Positions 1 through 11,335 of a DNA stretch of 64,000 nucleotides are shown here, piece after piece. The notes below the pieces were generated by a model. It ran no database searches. It was not told where the DNA came from and saw nothing but the letters and a program-made list of their open reading frames with translations. The DNA comes from Bacteroidales bacterium. Its GTDB lineage: Bacteria; Bacteroidota; Bacteroidia; Bacteroidales; P3. The stretch covers positions 1-64,000 of the forward strand of contig JAFSLX010000004.1 of the NCBI GenBank assembly GCA_017448185.1, given 5' to 3'. Position numbers and translations under genes: made by a program. Numbering within the stretch: the stretch's first letter is position 1; every line of letters begins with the position of its first letter.

Positions 1-75
1 GTTGTTCAGTCGTTGTTCAGTGTTTGACTGAACAACGACTGAACAACGACTGAACATCGGATGGACATCGGATGG
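1..75. repeat. Palindromic 11-bp-unit repeat, copy A (left end cut off by the window)
   Basis: Bases 1-21 and 27-47 are perfect 21-bp inverted arms around the loop GTTTG (22-26). Each arm is a head-to-tail run of an 11-bp unit, CGTTGTTCAGT on the left and ACTGAACAACG on the right. The right side continues as a perfect tandem duplication of the 11-mer ACATCGGATGG (54-64 and 65-75). The left arm probably continues beyond the window. The same element recurs near 17.2, 24.4, 44.8 and 57.3 kb. It lies directly upstream of the promoter of the dipeptidase gene at 173. Confidence 0.9.
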
Positions 76-83
76 AGGGGTTT

Positions 84-117
84 TATATTTGCATGTTGCG
101 GAAAAAATGTATATTTG
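84..117 (+). promoter_or_regulatory. Two overlapping Bacteroidota promoters upstream of the C69 dipeptidase gene
   Basis: TATATTTG occurs at 84-91 and again at 110-117, both matching the Bacteroidota -7 consensus TAnnTTTG. For the downstream copy, TTTG at 88-91 sits 18 bp upstream and can serve as its -33 element, so this is the better formed promoter. Transcription would start near 124, leaving a leader of about 50 nt before the ATG at 173. Confidence 0.65.
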
Positions 118-172
118 CAATTGGGAGACCCCGGAAAAATCAAATGCAATTCCTTAATTTTCAAATCACCAG

Positions 173-1927
173 ATGAAAAAACAGTTAATTCTCTCAATAC
201 TTATTGCCGTTGCTTCGGGTGCGATGGCATGCACCAACCTGATTGTGGGCAAGAAAGCGTCGGTGGACGGCAGCGTGATGTGCAGCTATAACTGCGACGG
301 CTTCGGATTCGCCGGGTCGCTGTTCTACAGCCCGGCGGGCCGACACGCGGCGGACGAGCAGATTGCCATCCATGGCTGGGGACCGCAGCACGAAGGCCGC
401 TATGTGAAGCAGGTGGAGTATACCTACAATGTGGTGGGGCTGATGAACGAGCGGCAGGTGACCATCGTGGAGACCACCTTCGACGGCCGCCTGGAGCTGC
501 AGAACCACGAAGGGCTGCTCGACTATTTCAGTCTGATGCGCCTGGCGCTGCAACGCTCGGCGACGGCTCGCGAGGCCATACGCTGTATGGCCGGACTGGT
601 GGAGGAATATGGCTACAACAGCAGCGGCGAGAGTATCACCGTCTGCGACCCCGACGAGGCATGGATCATGGAAATCATAGGCAAGGGGCCGGACCGCAAG
701 GGAGCCGTGTGGGTGGCGCTGCGCGTGCCCGACGACTGCATCTGCGCCCATGCCAACCTGAGCCGCATACGCCAGTTTCCGCAGGAAGGATGGGAGTGGG
801 ATGTGACGAACGGAAAGTGGAATGTAAAAAAGCAAATTCTTAAAAGCAAGCAGCCGAAACACTTCAAGAGCATCTGCAGCAAGCATCTGCAGTATATCGA
901 CAACCCATGGGTGGAATGCGCCTATGCCGAAGACATCGTCACCTTTGCAAGGGAGAAAGGCTACTTCGGCGGCGAGGACAAGGACTTTTCCTTCCGCGAC
1001 GCCTACTGCCCTATCGACTTCGAGAATGTGCGCTATGCCGACGCCCGAGTGTGGAGTTTCTTCCGCCACCACTGCTCGGACATGGACCAGTACCTGCCGT
1101 ATGTCAACGGCGAGTTCGACAAGTGCGACGCGCTGCCGCTGTGGGTGAAGCCGGACAAGCCGCTGAGCCTGCGCGATGTGCAGCAGGACATGCGCGACCA
1201 CTTCGAGGGCACGCCCCTGGATATGACCGCCGACATGACCGCCGGCCCTTGGGGCATGCCGATAAGGCCGCTGCCGATGCACTATAAGGATAGCCAAGGC
1301 AACGACTACTTCCGCGAACGCCCCATCGCCACCCAGCAGAGCGGCTTTACGATGACCTGCCAGATGCGCTCGTGGCTGCCCGACGATGTGGGCGGCGTCA
1401 CGTGGTTCAATTGCGACGATGCCGACATGGTGGCCTATGTGCCGCTCTACTGCTGCCTGACACAGGTGCCGGACTGCTTCCGTCCCGAGAACAACCCGCG
1501 GACGGAGTTCAGCAGCGAGTCGGCCTTCTGGATGAACAACTGGGTGGCCAACATGGTGTATCCGCGCTATTCGATGATGATAGGCGACCTGCGCGCGGCG
1601 CAGCGCGAGCTGGAGGAGTATTATTTCGCCGACCAGGACAGAGTGCTGGCGGCTGTTGACAAGATGACACCCCTCGACCGGCGCGACTACCTGAACAAAA
1701 AGTCCATCGCCTATGCCGACCGCATGATGAAACGGTGGGACAAGTTGGCAAAATACCTGATAGTGAAGTATAACGACCAGGTGGTGCGCCGCGTGGACAA
1801 ACAGGGCAACTTCCAGCACTGGGGTTACGACACCCCCGGCTACGACCAAAAGTTTATCGATGCCGTAGGTCCCTCGACCGGCGACCGCTACCGCCTGAAG
1901 AAAGTCATCGAGCGGCGCGAGCGATAG
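173..1927 (+). CDS. Secreted dipeptidase, peptidase family C69 (PepD-like)
   Basis: This 584-residue protein has a signal peptide (residues 1-19, KKQ then a hydrophobic stretch) ending just before ACTNLIVG. In C69 enzymes, which are Ntn hydrolases, the cysteine exposed after processing is the nucleophile; here that is Cys20, so signal removal would probably also create the active enzyme. The following KKASVDGSVM and the later NSSGESITVCDPDEAWIMEI segment are typical of the family. The product should cleave dipeptides in the periplasm or outside the cell, fitting a peptide-fermenting anaerobe. It is transcribed alone from the promoters at 84-117. Family assignment is confident; substrate preference cannot be read from the sequence. 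Confidence 0.9.
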   Translation: MKKQLILSILIAVASGAMACTNLIVGKKASVDGSVMCSYNCDGFGFAGSLFYSPAGRHAADEQIAIHGWGPQHEGRYVKQVEYTYNVVGLMNERQVTIVETTFDGRLELQNHEGLLDYFSLMRLALQRSATAREAIRCMAGLVEEYGYNSSGESITVCDPDEAWIMEIIGKGPDRKGAVWVALRVPDDCICAHANLSRIRQFPQEGWEWDVTNGKWNVKKQILKSKQPKHFKSICSKHLQYIDNPWVECAYAEDIVTFAREKGYFGGEDKDFSFRDAYCPIDFENVRYADARVWSFFRHHCSDMDQYLPYVNGEFDKCDALPLWVKPDKPLSLRDVQQDMRDHFEGTPLDMTADMTAGPWGMPIRPLPMHYKDSQGNDYFRERPIATQQSGFTMTCQMRSWLPDDVGGVTWFNCDDADMVAYVPLYCCLTQVPDCFRPENNPRTEFSSESAFWMNNWVANMVYPRYSMMIGDLRAAQRELEEYYFADQDRVLAAVDKMTPLDRRDYLNKKSIAYADRMMKRWDKLAKYLIVKYNDQVVRRVDKQGNFQHWGYDTPGYDQKFIDAVGPSTGDRYRLKKVIERRER

Positions 1928-2000
1928 TCGTATAAACGAACCGTTTTCAGCCAATTACGGTTCGATGTTAATATTTTAGATAATAAAAGAATAAAAAAGA

Positions 2001-2032
2001 TTTGGCCGAATCGGCCAAAATGCGTATCTTTG
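2001..2032 (+). promoter_or_regulatory. ppdK promoter with a palindromic operator candidate
   Basis: TATCTTTG at 2025-2032 is a -7 element and TTTG at 2001-2004 a -33 element, 20 bp apart. A perfect inverted repeat, TTTGGCCGA and TCGGCCAAA around one base (2001-2019), covers the -33 box and most of the spacer. A protein bound there would occlude RNA polymerase or contact its upstream face, so this is a candidate operator. Which regulator binds is unknown. Confidence 0.7.
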
Positions 2033-2087
2033 CAGTCTGATTTTTCAGAAAATAATTGATAATTAATTAATAATAAACTAATTGAAG

Positions 2088-4859
<2,772 letters not shown>

Positions 4860-4871
4860 AAAAAAACTAAG

Positions 4872-4927
4872 CTGTGAGCTTTAAGTAGTAGGTGTCCACA
4901 CTCACACTGAACACTTAAAGCTCACAG
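4872..4927 (+). terminator. Long-loop inverted repeat after ppdK, possible terminator
   Basis: CTGTGAGCTTTAAGT (4872-4886) and its exact complement ACTTAAAGCTCACAG (4913-4927) form a 15-bp stem with a 26-nt loop. A-rich sequence precedes it and TTTAAAA follows, so it may terminate ppdK transcription. The long loop and the lack of a clean T-run make this uncertain. Confidence 0.45.
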
Positions 4928-4970
4928 TTTAAAACTACTTGAAACTAAAAAAACTAATACATTAATTAAT

Positions 4971-5270
4971 ATGACAATCAAAGTATGTGTCGGCAGTTCA
5001 TGCCATCTGAAAGGGTCGTACGAAGTCATTGAAGCATTCAAGGAAGTGCTGAAAAAATATGATGTGGAAGACGTCATTGATTTGCAAGCAAGCTTTTGCC
5101 TCGGTCACTGCGCATTGGGTGTAACCGTCGGATGCGAAGGTATGGAACCCTCGGAACGTGGACCGCATGTGGAGGAAACCCCGGAAGGGTTCATCTTGCA
5201 CAGTGTCAATGCTGGCAATGTGGAAGAACTGTTCGCCAAAGAAATCTACCCCAAACTATTTATTAACTAA
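4971..5270 (+). CDS. Thioredoxin-like [2Fe-2S] ferredoxin (NuoE/HydC-like)
   Basis: This 99-residue protein resembles the [2Fe-2S] domain of NuoE/HndA subunits. It has CVGSSC near the N-terminus (Cys6 and Cys11) and SFCLGHC near the middle, the CxxxxC...CxxxC arrangement that ligates a [2Fe-2S] cluster in a thioredoxin-like fold. It lies 18 bp before the sensory hydrogenase gene and in the same direction, so it very probably belongs to that cluster and passes electrons to or from the hydrogenases. Such stand-alone ferredoxins are known beside [FeFe] hydrogenases. No TAnnTTTG promoter is visible in the 110 bp upstream. Confidence 0.85.
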   Translation: MTIKVCVGSSCHLKGSYEVIEAFKEVLKKYDVEDVIDLQASFCLGHCALGVTVGCEGMEPSERGPHVEETPEGFILHSVNAGNVEELFAKEIYPKLFIN

Positions 5271-5288
5271 AACAATAGCTATAGAATC

Positions 5289-7040
5289 ATGTCCGAGTAT
5301 TTGGAATTTAAGACTGTACAATGTAAAGACTGCTACCGTTGCCTGCGAGAATGTCCGGTGAAAGCAATCAACATCAAAGATCACCACGCGCAGATTATCG
5401 AGGAGCATTGCATACTTTGCGGCCATTGCACCAAAGTGTGTCCGCAGCATGCCAAGATAGAGCACAGCGAACTGTCGGTGGTACGCGAGCTGCTGAAGGG
5501 CAATGACCGTTTGGCCGCCTCTGTGGCGCCGTCGTTTATCAGCAGTCTGGGGCAGGACGATTTCTCGATTCTGCGCATTGCATTAGCCAAGCTCGGCTTT
5601 GCTGTTGCCGAAGAGACCGCCGTGGGAGCACAGGCTGTAACGGAAGAATACAAACGTGTGCTGGCCAAAGGCGAAATGCGCAACTTTATCACGTCGGCTT
5701 GTCCTGCAGTCTGTCGCCTGATACAGATGTACTATCCCAAAGCTCTGCCCTATCTGGCCCCTGTCGACTCGCCTATGGTGGCACATGCAAAAATGTTGCG
5801 CCGCAACGACCCAAATTTGAAAATAGTCTTCATCGGTCCTTGTATAGCAAAAAAACGCGAGGCCGATGAACACGCCATAGATGCCGTCATTACTTTCGAG
5901 GAACTGTTGCAGCTTTTCGAAGAAAACGGCATCGACATCAACACCATAAACAAACTGACGGTAGGTGACGAGACGACCGTTGCCAACCGTGCCAAGGCAT
6001 ATCCGGCCACACAAGGCATAATACGCTCGTTTGACGAGTTGCCGAAAGGTTACCAATACATGACGGTGGACGGTGTGGACCGCGTGGCTGAAGTATTGGA
6101 AAACATAGAATCGATGGATCATGTATTCGTCGAAATGAACGTGTGTCCCGGTGGCTGCATCAACGGTCCGTGCGCTATAGCACACGAAGGCGGCATGATA
6201 AAAGCCGAGACCGATATCAACCGTTATGTGGAACACGAGTTGGCCACACGAAAGCACCATCCCGCCCCTGATGCAGGGGTGTCACTTGCCTATGCCCATC
6301 CGCGCCTGCGTGCCAAAAGTCGTCCTGCCACAGAGAAAGAAATCGAAGACGTGCTACATCGCACCGGCAAGATGACCAAGGCCGACGAATTGGACTGCGG
6401 AGCCTGCGGTTACCACACCTGCCGCGAGAAAGCATGGGCTGTGGTGAACGGTTATGCCGACATCGATATTTGTCTGCCCTACATGCGCAAACGCGCAGAA
6501 AGCCTGGCTGTGGATATTGTCCGAAACTCGCCTGAAGGCGTAATGCTTGTCGACCCCGACATGAATATCGTGGACATCAACGCATCGGCCATGAAGATGC
6601 TGGGCCTCACCGGCACTCCCGAGAGTGTGGTAGGCCGTCCTGTTTCGGAAAGTTTCCAGCCAATAGACTTCTACAACGCTTACTCGAAGAAACAACGTGT
6701 GGAGAATCCGCGTCTGCACATCAATGCCACCGACCGGTATCTGAGCCTAACGGTAAGCCTGCTGAGTGAGCAGAACCTGCTATTCGGCCTGATGAAGGAT
6801 ATTTCCGAGATGGTGAACTACGACAAGAAGTTGGAGCAAGTGCGCATGGACACCGTATCCACCACCGATGACCTTATTATGAAGCAGATGCGTGTGGCGC
6901 AAGAGATTGCCTCACTGTTGGGCGAGACAACCGCTGAGACCAAAGTGGCACTGCTTAAATTAAAGAAAACACTCACCGACGGCCAGGGAGATCTTGGAGT
7001 GGATGGCCGCCCAACAGACTGGAAAACTGCCAAACTATGA
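5289..7040 (+). CDS. hydS: Putative sensory [FeFe] hydrogenase with PAS domain (group C, HydS-like)
   Basis: Order of domains in 583 residues: two [4Fe-4S] motifs (Cys12/15/18/22 and Cys41/44/47/51); an H-cluster domain with the three signatures TSACPAVC (135-142), FIGPCIAKK (181-189) and VCPGGC (285-290); a further four-cysteine cluster motif (Cys370, 373, 378, 395); a PAS domain at about 405-510; and a helical tail. TSACP instead of the TSCSP of catalytic group A enzymes, together with the C-terminal PAS, is characteristic of group C hydrogenases, which are thought to sense H2. The stop overlaps the next start (ATGA), coupling it to the SpoIIE-type phosphatase. Hydrogenases of this type paired with a phosphatase are classed as C3. 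Confidence 0.9.
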   Translation: MSEYLEFKTVQCKDCYRCLRECPVKAINIKDHHAQIIEEHCILCGHCTKVCPQHAKIEHSELSVVRELLKGNDRLAASVAPSFISSLGQDDFSILRIALAKLGFAVAEETAVGAQAVTEEYKRVLAKGEMRNFITSACPAVCRLIQMYYPKALPYLAPVDSPMVAHAKMLRRNDPNLKIVFIGPCIAKKREADEHAIDAVITFEELLQLFEENGIDINTINKLTVGDETTVANRAKAYPATQGIIRSFDELPKGYQYMTVDGVDRVAEVLENIESMDHVFVEMNVCPGGCINGPCAIAHEGGMIKAETDINRYVEHELATRKHHPAPDAGVSLAYAHPRLRAKSRPATEKEIEDVLHRTGKMTKADELDCGACGYHTCREKAWAVVNGYADIDICLPYMRKRAESLAVDIVRNSPEGVMLVDPDMNIVDINASAMKMLGLTGTPESVVGRPVSESFQPIDFYNAYSKKQRVENPRLHINATDRYLSLTVSLLSEQNLLFGLMKDISEMVNYDKKLEQVRMDTVSTTDDLIMKQMRVAQEIASLLGETTAETKVALLKLKKTLTDGQGDLGVDGRPTDWKTAKL

Positions 7041-8200
7041 ATCAACTCTGTGTAGACTACGGATACACCTCACTAAACCACTATGGCGAGGAACTCTGCG
7101 GCGACAACGTGGAGATGTGCGTGTGTGATGGCTGGACAACGCTTGTGCTGGCCGACGGATTGGGCAGCGGTGTGAAAGCCAACATTCTCTCCACTCTGAC
7201 CAGCAAGATTCTCTGCACAATGACTGCCGGCGGTGCCGATATGCAGGACTGTGTAGAGACCATCATCCAGACACTACCAGTGTGCAAAGAACGCCAAGTG
7301 GCATACAGCACCTTCTCCGTGATACATGTGAACGATTCTGGAGAAGGCCATCTTTTTGAGTTCGACAACCCAGAAGCTATCTGGTACCACAATGGACATA
7401 CAACAGACTTTCCGAGAATCGAATTGGACATTTGTGGCAAGAAAGTGTACCATACTGAGTTGCATTTGGAATCGGGCGACTTGATTTTTGTGATGAGCGA
7501 CGGTACTATACATGCAGGCATCGGACAGATGCTTAATTTCGGTTGGCAGCGCAAGGAAATCATGGAACACCTCGATCATTATGTCGATGCACACATGTCA
7601 GCCCGTGCCGCCGCATGCCTGTTGGCATCGGCCTGCAACGACCTCTACCTTGACCGTCCCGGCGACGACACCACGGTTGCAGCCGTCCGCTTACGTCCAC
7701 GCTGCGAGACCCATATCATGGTTGGCCCACCGGTAGACAAAGAGAAGGATGCCGAATATGTGCAACGCTTCATGACTGGTGCCGACAAACGCATCGTGTG
7801 TGGCGGTACAACTTCTCAAGTGGTGGCTCGTTGTTTGGGGCGTCAACTCAAGACCAGCTTCGATTTCCCAGACAAAGAAGTGCCTCCTATTGGCTTTATC
7901 GATGGTATAGACCTTACGACAGAGGGTGTGATTACACTCCGCCGTCTGTTGGCGCTGTCGGAGAAATATGTCTCAGCCAAAGACCTCACCCCCAAGACCT
8001 ACTCCAAGAAAGATGGCGGCTCACTATTGGCCAACATTATTTTTGAAGAAGCGACACATATCGTATTTTTCGTTGGACAGAATGTCAACGCTGCCCATGC
8101 CGGATTGGAGATAGACATCACCATGAAACTAAAACTTGTCGAACGTCTTGCCGACAATCTTCGCAAGATGGGCAAACATGTAACTGTGAATTACGATTAA
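7037..8200 (+). CDS. SpoIIE-type PP2C phosphatase paired with the sensory hydrogenase
   Basis: This 387-residue protein begins four bases inside hydS. The first ~230 residues form a PP2C/SpoIIE-like domain: CDGWTTLVLADGLGSG, FVMSDGTIHAG and PGDDTTVAAVRL supply the metal-binding aspartates. The last ~150 residues form a separate uncharacterised domain. It presumably relays the redox or H2 signal of HydS by dephosphorylating a partner, such as an anti-anti-sigma-type protein, but no such partner is encoded nearby. The next gene, the catalytic hydrogenase, starts two bases after its stop, suggesting that sensor, transducer and enzyme are made from one message. Confidence 0.85.
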   Translation: MNQLCVDYGYTSLNHYGEELCGDNVEMCVCDGWTTLVLADGLGSGVKANILSTLTSKILCTMTAGGADMQDCVETIIQTLPVCKERQVAYSTFSVIHVNDSGEGHLFEFDNPEAIWYHNGHTTDFPRIELDICGKKVYHTELHLESGDLIFVMSDGTIHAGIGQMLNFGWQRKEIMEHLDHYVDAHMSARAAACLLASACNDLYLDRPGDDTTVAAVRLRPRCETHIMVGPPVDKEKDAEYVQRFMTGADKRIVCGGTTSQVVARCLGRQLKTSFDFPDKEVPPIGFIDGIDLTTEGVITLRRLLALSEKYVSAKDLTPKTYSKKDGGSLLANIIFEEATHIVFFVGQNVNAAHAGLEIDITMKLKLVERLADNLRKMGKHVTVNYD

Positions 8201-8202
8201 CT

Positions 8203-9663
8203 ATGGAACAGAAACTATTCGATACTAACGTACAATGGATTAAATATAAAGTCCTCAAAGAGGTCATCCGTCGCGCATACGATGGGGGGCTCGACGAGGC
8301 ATACTTGGAGATACCAAAACTTATAAGTCCGGGTCCTAAATCGGAACTTAACTGTTGTATATACAAAGAACGCGCCATTGTCCAGGAGCGAATCCACATG
8401 GCCATGGGCGGCAATAAGGAAAATCCCAACCCTGTTCAGGTGATGGAAATTGCTTGCGACGAATGTCCCGCAGCCGGTATGCTTGTCACCGAGGCGTGCA
8501 GAGGTTGCATGATGCATTCCTGCAAGGAGGTTTGCCCCAAGGGAGCCATTACTATTGTCAACCACCGATGCCATATCGATAAAGAGAAGTGCATTGAGTG
8601 TGGCAAATGTGCTGCAGCCTGTCCCTACAGTGCCATCATTGCCCAGAAACGCCCTTGTATCAAGAGCTGCAAACCCAAGGCTCTTTCCATACGAAAAGAG
8701 GACGACAAGGCTGTAATCGACAACGACAAATGCATTTCTTGCGGTGCCTGTGTGGTTAGTTGCCCCTTCGGTGCCATTACTGACCGTTCGTTAGTACTCG
8801 ACATTATCGACATGTTGAAACAGTCGGAAAACAATTCTAAATACCGTGTCTATGCTGTCATTGCTCCTGCCATTGTCGGACAATGCCGGTTCGGCCGTAT
8901 CGAACAGGTGGTCACCGCTATCAAGCGACTCGGATTCCATCAGGTCGTGGAAGCTGCCCTCGGTGCCGACATCACCCTCTATACTGAAGCTCGTGAGTTC
9001 CAACATAAGGCCTCTGAAAGCGACAATCCCGTGATGACCACAAGCTGCTGCCCAGCCTTTGTAAGGTTTATTGAGACTAACTTCCCAGAGCTCAAAGATG
9101 CTATTTCCACCTCGCCGTCGCCTATGATTACAACTGCTCGTCTTATAAAGCGCAGCGACCCCACAGCAAAGGTGGTATTTATCGGTCCATGTGCCGCTAA
9201 GAAGTTCGAGTATACACTCGAGAAGACCAACGGAATGATTGACAGTGTGATGAGTTTTGAAGAACTGCAGGCCTTCCTTGACGCCAGAGGCATCGATACA
9301 ACACAATGCGAAGACACACATCTTGACAATGCATCCTTCTATGGCCGAATCTTCGCCAAGAGTGGTGGTATCGCCCAAGGTGTAGCGCATGTGGCCGAAA
9401 AGCTTGGTCTTGAAGGTGTTAATCCTGTTGTGATGAATGGTATCGATCAGTGTCGTCAGCACCTTGCTCTGCTACGCGCAAAGAAGGAAACCGCCAACTT
9501 CTTCGAAGGCATGGCATGCGACGGCGGATGCGTCGGCGGTCCTTTGAGTATCACCCGCTCGCCGAAAAACGTCTTCGACGTGGACAAGTATGGCAACTCT
9601 GCTGCGGAAAAGGACATCGATGGATCGGTAAATTTGTACAAGATGACAATGAAAGATGAATAG
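8203..9663 (+). CDS. [FeFe] hydrogenase, group B (monomeric, ferredoxin-type)
   Basis: The 486-residue protein carries several cysteine-rich cluster motifs in residues ~80-190, including CIECGKCAAACP and CISCGACVVSCP, followed by an H-cluster domain with TSCCP (280-284), GPCAAKK (328-334) and MACDGGCVGGP (from 437). TSCCPAF is the group B form of the first H-cluster signature. Group B enzymes are common in Bacteroidota and Firmicutes and are linked to ferredoxin-dependent H2 production during fermentation. It is the third gene of the unit hydS-phosphatase-hydrogenase. No maturase genes (hydE, hydF, hydG) are present in the window, so they must lie elsewhere. Confidence 0.92.
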   Translation: MEQKLFDTNVQWIKYKVLKEVIRRAYDGGLDEAYLEIPKLISPGPKSELNCCIYKERAIVQERIHMAMGGNKENPNPVQVMEIACDECPAAGMLVTEACRGCMMHSCKEVCPKGAITIVNHRCHIDKEKCIECGKCAAACPYSAIIAQKRPCIKSCKPKALSIRKEDDKAVIDNDKCISCGACVVSCPFGAITDRSLVLDIIDMLKQSENNSKYRVYAVIAPAIVGQCRFGRIEQVVTAIKRLGFHQVVEAALGADITLYTEAREFQHKASESDNPVMTTSCCPAFVRFIETNFPELKDAISTSPSPMITTARLIKRSDPTAKVVFIGPCAAKKFEYTLEKTNGMIDSVMSFEELQAFLDARGIDTTQCEDTHLDNASFYGRIFAKSGGIAQGVAHVAEKLGLEGVNPVVMNGIDQCRQHLALLRAKKETANFFEGMACDGGCVGGPLSITRSPKNVFDVDKYGNSAAEKDIDGSVNLYKMTMKDE

Positions 9664-9700
9664 AGAATAATCAGTGAAATCAACAATAAAAAAATATAAA

Positions 9701-11314
9701 ATGAAAGAGAAAATCAGAAAAGACCTTGAAGCACTGGGTATCACCGGTGTGAAGGATATTCATTACAACCCCTCTTATGAGGAGCTGTTCAAGTTCGAGA
9801 TGGATCCAAGCCTGACAGGCTACGACAAGGGCCAGCTCACCGAGCTCGATGCCATCAACGTGATGACCGGTATCTATACCGGCCGTTCGCCCAAGGATAA
9901 ATATATCGTCATGGACGAGCAGTCGAAAAATACCGTGTGGTGGACCAGCGACGACTACAAGAACGACAACCACCCTATGAGCGAGGCCGTGTGGGCTCAG
10001 ATGAAAGAACTGGCAAAAAAGGAACTCTGCAACAAAGAATTGTTTGTGGTTGATGCTTTCTGCGGTGCCAACAAGGACACCCGCATCGCCGTGCGTTTCA
10101 TTATGGAAGTGGCATGGCAGGCACACTTCGTGCGCAACATGTTCATCAAACCCACAGACGAAGAACTGAAGAACTTCACTCCAAGTTTCACCGTTTACAC
10201 CGCCAGCAAAGCCAAAGTGGACAACTACAAAGAGCTCGGGCTCAATAGTGAAACCTGCGTAGCCTTCAATGTCAGCAGCCGCGAACAGGTAATTCTCAAC
10301 ACCTGGTACGGTGGCGAGATGAAAAAGGGCATGTTCAGCATGATGAACTACTACCTGCCGTTGCAGGGAATCGCCTCAATGCACTGCTCAGCCAACACCG
10401 ACATGCAGGGCAAGCACACCGCCATCTTCTTCGGCTTGAGCGGCACCGGCAAAACCACCCTTAGCACCGACCCGAAGCGCCTCCTCATCGGCGACGACGA
10501 GCACGGTTGGGACGACGAAGGCGTATTCAACTTCGAGGGTGGCTGCTATGCCAAGGTTATCAACCTTGACAAGGACAGCGAACCTGACATCTACAACGCC
10601 ATCCGCCGCAATGCTCTGCTGGAAAATGTTACCGTGGCTGCCGACGGCAAAATTGACTTTGCCGACAAGAGCGTCACCGAGAATACCCGTGTTTCCTACC
10701 CCATCGACCATATCGAGAAAATTGTACGCCCCATCAGCGCCGCTCCAGCAGCCGAAAACGTCATCTTCCTCAGCGCCGATGCTTTTGGCGTGCTGCCCCC
10801 AGTGAGCATCCTCACTCCCGACCAGTGCAAGTACTACTTCCTCAGCGGCTTCACTGCCAAATTGGCCGGTACTGAGCGCGGCATCACCGAGCCTACTCCG
10901 ACATTCAGTGCCTGCTTCGGCCAAGCCTTCCTCGAACTGCATCCCACCAAGTATGCCGAGGAGTTGGTGAAACGTATGGAAAAGAGTGGGGCTAAAGCCT
11001 ATCTGGTCAACACCGGTTGGAACGGCACTGGCAAACGTATCTCTATTAAAGATACGCGCGGTATCATCGATGCCATCCTCAATGGCAGCATCCTCAAGGC
11101 TCCCACGAAGAAGATACCTTACTTCGATTTCGAGGTGCCCACAGCCCTGCCCGGTGTCGATCCGAATATTCTCGACCCGCGCGATACCTATGTCGATGCC
11201 AAGCAGTGGGATGACAAAGCCCGCGACCTGTCAGACCGCTTCATCAAAAATTTCGTGAAGTTCACACACAACGAAGCCGGCAAGGCTCTGGTGTCTGCTG
11301 GTCCAAAACTTTAA
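9701..11314 (+). CDS. pckA: Phosphoenolpyruvate carboxykinase (ATP)
   Basis: The enzyme interconverts oxaloacetate and ATP with PEP, CO2 and ADP. In fermenting Bacteroidota it usually runs toward oxaloacetate, feeding succinate formation and making ATP. The 537-residue length is normal. Visible motifs are the kinase-1a loop [14 protein letters not shown] and the metal-binding [22 protein letters not shown] 9701 is preferred to an in-frame GTG at 9674, whose extra residues are not family-like. Only 37 bp separate it from the hydrogenase gene and no promoter or terminator is visible there, so co-transcription is possible. Confidence 0.97.
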   Translation: MKEKIRKDLEALGITGVKDIHYNPSYEELFKFEMDPSLTGYDKGQLTELDAINVMTGIYTGRSPKDKYIVMDEQSKNTVWWTSDDYKNDNHPMSEAVWAQMKELAKKELCNKELFVVDAFCGANKDTRIAVRFIMEVAWQAHFVRNMFIKPTDEELKNFTPSFTVYTASKAKVDNYKELGLNSETCVAFNVSSREQVILNTWYGGEMKKGMFSMMNYYLPLQGIASMHCSANTDMQGKHTAIFFGLSGTGKTTLSTDPKRLLIGDDEHGWDDEGVFNFEGGCYAKVINLDKDSEPDIYNAIRRNALLENVTVAADGKIDFADKSVTENTRVSYPIDHIEKIVRPISAAPAAENVIFLSADAFGVLPPVSILTPDQCKYYFLSGFTAKLAGTERGITEPTPTFSACFGQAFLELHPTKYAEELVKRMEKSGAKAYLVNTGWNGTGKRISIKDTRGIIDAILNGSILKAPTKKIPYFDFEVPTALPGVDPNILDPRDTYVDAKQWDDKARDLSDRFIKNFVKFTHNEAGKALVSAGPKL

Positions 11315-11335
11315 TAACCTCAATATTTGTTTCAA

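Noticed and set aside
9674..9700. GTG start of pckA nine codons upstream
   Set aside because: The added residues are from A-rich spacer; homologues start at the [10 protein letters not shown] position.
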